64,000 nucleotides of DNA, taken from Luzula sylvatica (Eukaryota > Streptophyta > Magnoliopsida > Poales > Juncaceae). Under the pieces are notes generated by a model. That model was not told where the DNA came from and did not search any database. It worked only from the letters and a program-made list of their open reading frames with translations. Positions 60,207-64,000 of this stretch are shown here, piece after piece. Both the position numbers and the translations under genes were made by a program. Where the stretch lies: contig OX326958.1 of assembly GCA_946800325.1 (NCBI GenBank), forward strand, positions 24,077,914 through 24,141,913. The letters are read 5' to 3'. Position 1 is the stretch's first letter; the number at the start of each line of letters is the position of its first letter.

Positions 60207-61507
60207 GGTCTTATGTAAAAGTGAACCTTTTTCTTGAGGAGGTATCTACACAAATATGATAAATAAGTTATACGTAGTTATAATCAAACAACATTATTTA
60301 GCATAGGAAAATAATTATTTTTGGGGAAGGGGTCAAACAAAAAATAATGACTGGAATTATACAACAAAAATATTGGAGGGGGGCAAACAACGAAATTTTA
60401 CATTTTATATAAATAAAATATAATGAATCTCTAACTGTATATCATTTTCGTCGAAAATCTTTTGGTGTGTGCGTGTGCGCGCGTGCGGGGAGGGGGTTAC
60501 TATATAATCTGTCCCTGAACATATGTATTTAAATTCAATGAAATGGTTTCGTATGTACCCAACGTTTGTTTCCTAAACAGTCTGTTTCACCGCATGAACG
60601 AATTGATCGACAGAGGGACATGGCATGCACATTCTTTCGGCACCCACTTGCATCCTTTTCGCGTTCTCGTCAGGCCTAAAGAGAAGGAACCCATTTCCTT
60701 TTTCTTTTCTATAAGCCTTTAATCCTTCATATACACCCTACTAATTTAAAAAGTAAATAAAGAACCCATAACATAATTAATGAAACTAGAATATCCACTA
60801 TATTGTGATTTTTATGAAGAATTAACCTGGCCATAGTTAAGAACCGCGGCAGAGGGACTGAGCTCTATGTTTCCGAACCGGTTAAGCTCCCCCTGCGAAA
60901 AGGTACCGTCTTTCAGGCATTTCATCACATACATGTAATCTGTCGGCACGAAACAAAACCTTTACTAATATTATTAATTGACTCGATAAACGATTGAATT
61001 GACCGTTTAATTGAATTGACACGTCAATTAACATTTACTAATATTAACATATTAATATGTTAATTAAACGTGTAATTAACATTTAATTGAGTTAATTAGA
61101 AATGTTAATCAATATTTTTTGTCATCTCATCAAGATTACCAAGACGAGTTTGAGGACCAAGTATGTTCCCTTCTTTTACAACAACGTGATGATATAATAA
61201 AGAGGCCTTCTACTATGCCTCTCCATTTTTCCCACATTTGGATGATGTGACACAATTGAAGGTTAATCCACTAATTACTCTTCTCAATTAACGATTAATT
61301 TATATTTATTAATTTTTGAATATTTATTAATTAATCTTTAATTGATAAGGATCTTAATTACGTACTAAATTTTTAGTAATTATGAATTAATTTCTAATTA
61401 AATTTGTTAATTATTGAATTAATTGAAAATGACGATGACATCATGATTTCGTGGAAAAAATGAAAAAAAAAAATATTCCAAAATATCTCACCTATGTGGC
61501 TCCAACC

Positions 61508-61610
61508 CTAAGTTAGTCAATTCGCGAATAGTTCGCGAATAATACACGAATTATACGAATTTTGAAAAATACGCGAACTTCGCGTATCCGTATCCCGAAT
61601 GACTGACTAT
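61508..61610. mobile_element. 103-bp mini-element with 9-bp TSD in pseudogene exon 2
   Basis: Flanked by exact GCTCCAACC repeats (61499-61507 and 61611-61619); the intact BCAT exon has one GGTCCAACC. Inner ends pair TTAGTCAATTCG with the complement of CAGTCATTCGG, and the body has several TTCGCG words. Confidence 0.82.
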
Positions 61611-61711
61611 GCTCCAACCTACTTGCTTGTTGCATTGATGATACGTGCCTCAATGTCAAATTGGAGAATTGCACATGTACAACAAACAATGCCACATTAA
61701 CAACAGTAAAA

Positions 61712-61838
61712 ATACCACCAGCTCTTGGGTGAGCTGGATGATACAAATGGTGCCACACACAAGACCGGGGCTCGATACCCGGTTGGAAAAAAGGGAGATA
61801 ATTTGGGTTGCCTACGGACTGTAATATATAAAAAAAGA
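61712..61838 (+). mobile_element. tRNA-derived SINE with TSD in the BCAT pseudogene
   Basis: A 127-bp element starting CACCAGCTCTTGGGTGAGCTG (after ATAC), with B box GGGGCTCGATACCC and an A-rich 3' tail, flanked by AGTAAAA repeats (61705-61711 and 61839-61845). The intact BCAT gene has ACAGTAATAATAATATT here without insertion. Confidence 0.82.
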
Positions 61839-62148
61839 AGTAAAAGTAATAATATTTTGTCCATTTGACTGTAGTTTCATGCGCAATAAATCTTATGAAT
61901 CAAACATAATAATTAGCATCGACTAAGTTAATTACATAGGTTGTGGAACCGAGCTTTTGATTAATTTACAGTGAAAAATAGCAAATTTGAAGACAAGAAG
62001 AACATAGAAATTAGGAGAAAATATTCGACTGTACTTTTTTCGGAGTATAATGAAAAAATTAAGTCAATATATTCAAATTTCAAAATAATTTACAAGGAAA
62101 ATTTTGAGTTCTTTCAAACATACCCTTATAGCTTTGGCAAAGAGTGAT

Positions 62149-62559
62149 GGTAAATTAATATAAGAGTTCTCAAACTATTTAAACTCTAACATCAAAATAT
62201 TTCTAAGTTAATCACATCGAGTCAATTTTATTTTTTATGTTTATAATTGAAAAATAAAATTATAAGTTGAAGAAGTTATTTGTGTTTGGTAAATTAATAT
62301 CTTTGTGTTTGATAATTATAAGTTGAAGAAGTTATTTGTGTGTTGGTAAATTAATATCTTTCACTTTTATTAATATTTTAAAAAATTTAACATGCTATTT
62401 TTAGAAAAGACACAAATATAAGTCTGTATTTTTTTTTAAATAATAGTTTTAAGAACACTAATAATAAAATTCACTAATCTAATTGTACTTACTTTTGTAT
62501 GGTATTTTTCTTACATAATTATTTTCATAATTTTAAGATAGAGAAAAAAAATATCGAAT
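62149..62559. other. Spacer beyond the BCAT duplication
   Basis: AT-rich. A 63-bp direct repeat (GAAGTTATTTGTG...GGTAAATTAATATCTTT) occurs at about 62272 and 62325. No gene. Confidence 0.5.
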
Positions 62560-63045
62560 ATATGGTAATATGAAACTTAAAATAAAGATAAAATTCAAGT
62601 GAACATATTTCATGCTTTTTTTAAAATTATATGTAATAATAATAATAATATTTGATATTTGATGTATAATTTATGATTTATATATTAATTTATAAGTGTT
62701 AGATATTTAAACTCTTGATATTCCGTTTGTATTCACATTCGATCACGTAGTATAATGAAATGATATAAAATTAAATAATCATGTCGAACATGAACTTAAT
62801 GAATAATATTTTGACACATCATCAATGTGAGGTGATATAATCTTCTAAAATTACTTAAAACTATGTATAAAATAATGGACACATAAATGTCTACAAATAC
62901 AACATAATCATAAAAAACCAACGGTTAATCCATGATTGATATTTGGCCAAATATCATAATGTAATTGTTGAAATAATTGTTATGATGTGGCATGATGATA
63001 TTGCATAAAGATATGTCTAAAATAAGGGGATTGGTAAATTGTTTT
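62560..63045 (-). repeat. Dispersed family copy B, inverted relative to 57187
   Basis: Its reverse complement follows 57187-57650 for several hundred bases (ACAATTTACCA, CATCATGCCACATCA, TATTTGTAGACATTTA, TTTTAAGTAATTTTAGA). Boundaries are approximate. Confidence 0.55.
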
Positions 63046-63189
63046 CTATTAGATCTTATTTTGAAGCGAAATAAATTATTGTCTATTAACTGAAATTAAG
63101 TTAATAACAATTAAATATTACTATGAATAAAAATATATTTTTTTTTGTCTAATGGAGACTATTATAAATGAGATCATCATTTCAACAAA

Positions 63190-63420
63190 ACGAGTACCTC
63201 TGAAAAACCGTATGTTGTGAGAGGTTGTGGGTTTGAGTTCCATTTGCATCAATGGATGGAGGACCACCGAGGCTTCTCCATTTACTCAACTTTTGTCAAT
63301 GCACCCTTAACCTATTTGGTTGAATGTGAGACATAAAAAAGCATGTGTTGTGAGAGGTTGTGAGTTCGAGTTTCATTGACATCGATGGATGGAGGACATA
63401 TGCCTATATGAGTCTTCTCC
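63190..63420 (+). mobile_element. SINE dimer of the 16645 family
   Basis: Two similar units each contain TGTTGTGAGAGGTTGTG, a B-box-like GGTTTGAGTTCC or GAGTTCGAGTTTC, CATTGACATC(A/G)ATGGATGG and GAGGACC. The second has ACCTATTTGGTTGAATGTGAG like the head of the 16645 copy. Confidence 0.55.
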
Positions 63421-63550
63421 ACTTATTATAAAAAAAAGTTACTGGCTCAAAATAATTATTCGGATTCGGATTCGGATCCATATCCGTATCTATCAACAAT
63501 TTAACACCTAGATCGGGATTCCTATATGTAAAGGTTCTGGCCTGAATACG

Positions 63551-63910
63551 TGTTATGGTATGGAGATTTTTGGAATCCCGAGGATTAGGAAATTGGAAAA
63601 ATAAAACCTTGAAGAGATAGAAAAATTCTCCATATATTGTTATTGCCATGATTGAATGATAATTAAGGCAATGATTATTTTCTTGTATTATTTTCTTGCA
63701 TTGGGTAGGAGTTTAGCTATAAATAGAGGGCTATGCTAGAGTTTTATTCATTCCAACAAGTACAAACAATTGTATTCCCTCTTTCTCCAGTATAGTAAAA
63801 TAGTTTGAGTGCCGGAGGCCGTAGTTTTTTTTTCCTTCAGAGTTTTCACGTAAAAATACTTGTGTTCGTGTGTTGTTCTTGCGTGTGTGTCTGCGGCGAC
63901 GATCCTAACA
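63551..63910 (+). mobile_element. Probable solo LTR (copia-like)
   Basis: 360 bp starting TGTTATGG and ending GATCCTAACA (TGTTA/TAACA ends), with TATA box TATAAATAGAGG at 63719. A leader with ATTCATTCCAACAAG and a terminal CACGTAAAAATACTTGTGTT block follow, as in plant Ty1-copia LTRs. No primer-binding site follows. The flanks ATACG and ATCCG match at 4 of 5 positions. Confidence 0.65.
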
Positions 63911-64000
63911 ATCCGTTCGGATCCAAATATTTTCTCGAATACGGTTCGGTTCGATTCGGACAATATCCGTTTTAGTAACACTCCAACTTTCAATATATGT

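Larger units (their letters stand above)
55861..62148 (-). pseudogene. Tandem BCAT pseudogene
   Basis: Collinear, same-strand copy of 38281-41886, including introns, so it arose by DNA duplication and not retroposition. Exon copies are at about 55988-56102 (exon 10), 56246-57000 (9, split), 58718-58816 (6), 58913-60245 (5, split), 60562-60742 (4), 60833-60958 (3, truncated), 61491-61673 (2, split) and 62127-62148 (1). Exon 1 stops after CTTTGGCAAAGAG, so the start codon is missing. Exons 7 and 8, which carry the class-IV aminotransferase signature, have been removed by two separate deletions. Exon 4 has a 1-nt loss in an A-run, and exon 5 has extra bases. Exons 9, 5 and 2 are interrupted by a hAT element, a 1.2-kb Mutator-like element and a 103-bp element. 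It cannot make an aminotransferase. Confidence 0.93.

Overview
The window is nuclear DNA from a flowering plant, probably a eudicot. The genes have short GT-AG exons with AT-rich introns, the protein families are plant families, and the intergenic DNA is AT-rich and packed with plant-type transposable elements. There are no operons, phage genes or CRISPR arrays.

I support six host loci plus one broken copy. (1) At the left edge, the 3' part of an AINTEGUMENTA/PLETHORA-like double-AP2 transcription factor, including its 9-nt microexon. (2) An intronless SKIP22/FBXO7-like F-box gene (7615-9003 +). (3) A nine-exon group-XII-like bHLH transcription factor (22776-24608 +) behind a 5'UTR intron. 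(4) A three-exon small plastid-type membrane protein resembling SHW1 (25478-27094 +). (5) An eight-exon squalene monooxygenase (35001-38108 +). (6) A ten-exon branched-chain aminotransferase (BCAT, 38409-41922 -), tail-to-tail with the squalene monooxygenase. (7) A second, dead BCAT copy in the same orientation (55861-62148 -). It lacks the start codon and two internal exons and has been hit by at least four separate mobile elements. The genes are not obviously functionally linked; the shared feature is their repeat-rich setting.

The rest is mostly mobile DNA, and many elements can be bounded by exact target-site duplications (TSDs). They include a 5'-truncated LINE with a 15-bp TSD, a recently inserted but internally deleted Athila-like LTR retrotransposon with a 5-bp TSD, a probable solo LTR, several Mutator-like non-autonomous elements with 9-bp TSDs (two inside introns of live genes), hAT-type elements, tRNA-derived SINEs, a Helitron 3' end, and terminal-inverted-repeat elements sitting inside (TA)n microsatellites. 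There are also long foldback elements, a 2-kb array of divergent ~175-bp satellite monomers, and a local duplication (9.7-12.15 kb versus 13.95-15.4 kb) whose copies received different insertions.

No new enzymatic or defence system is visible. The most unusual observations are the LTR carrying about twelve palindromic TCCGTTACAACGGA units (each with two AACGG MYB/MSA-type cores), the BCAT copy acting as a trap for mobile elements with an intact neighbour as empty-site control, and repeated use of (TA)n tracts as insertion sites. All positions and splice sites were read by eye without alignment software; exon phases were checked by adding exon lengths for the four main spliced genes.
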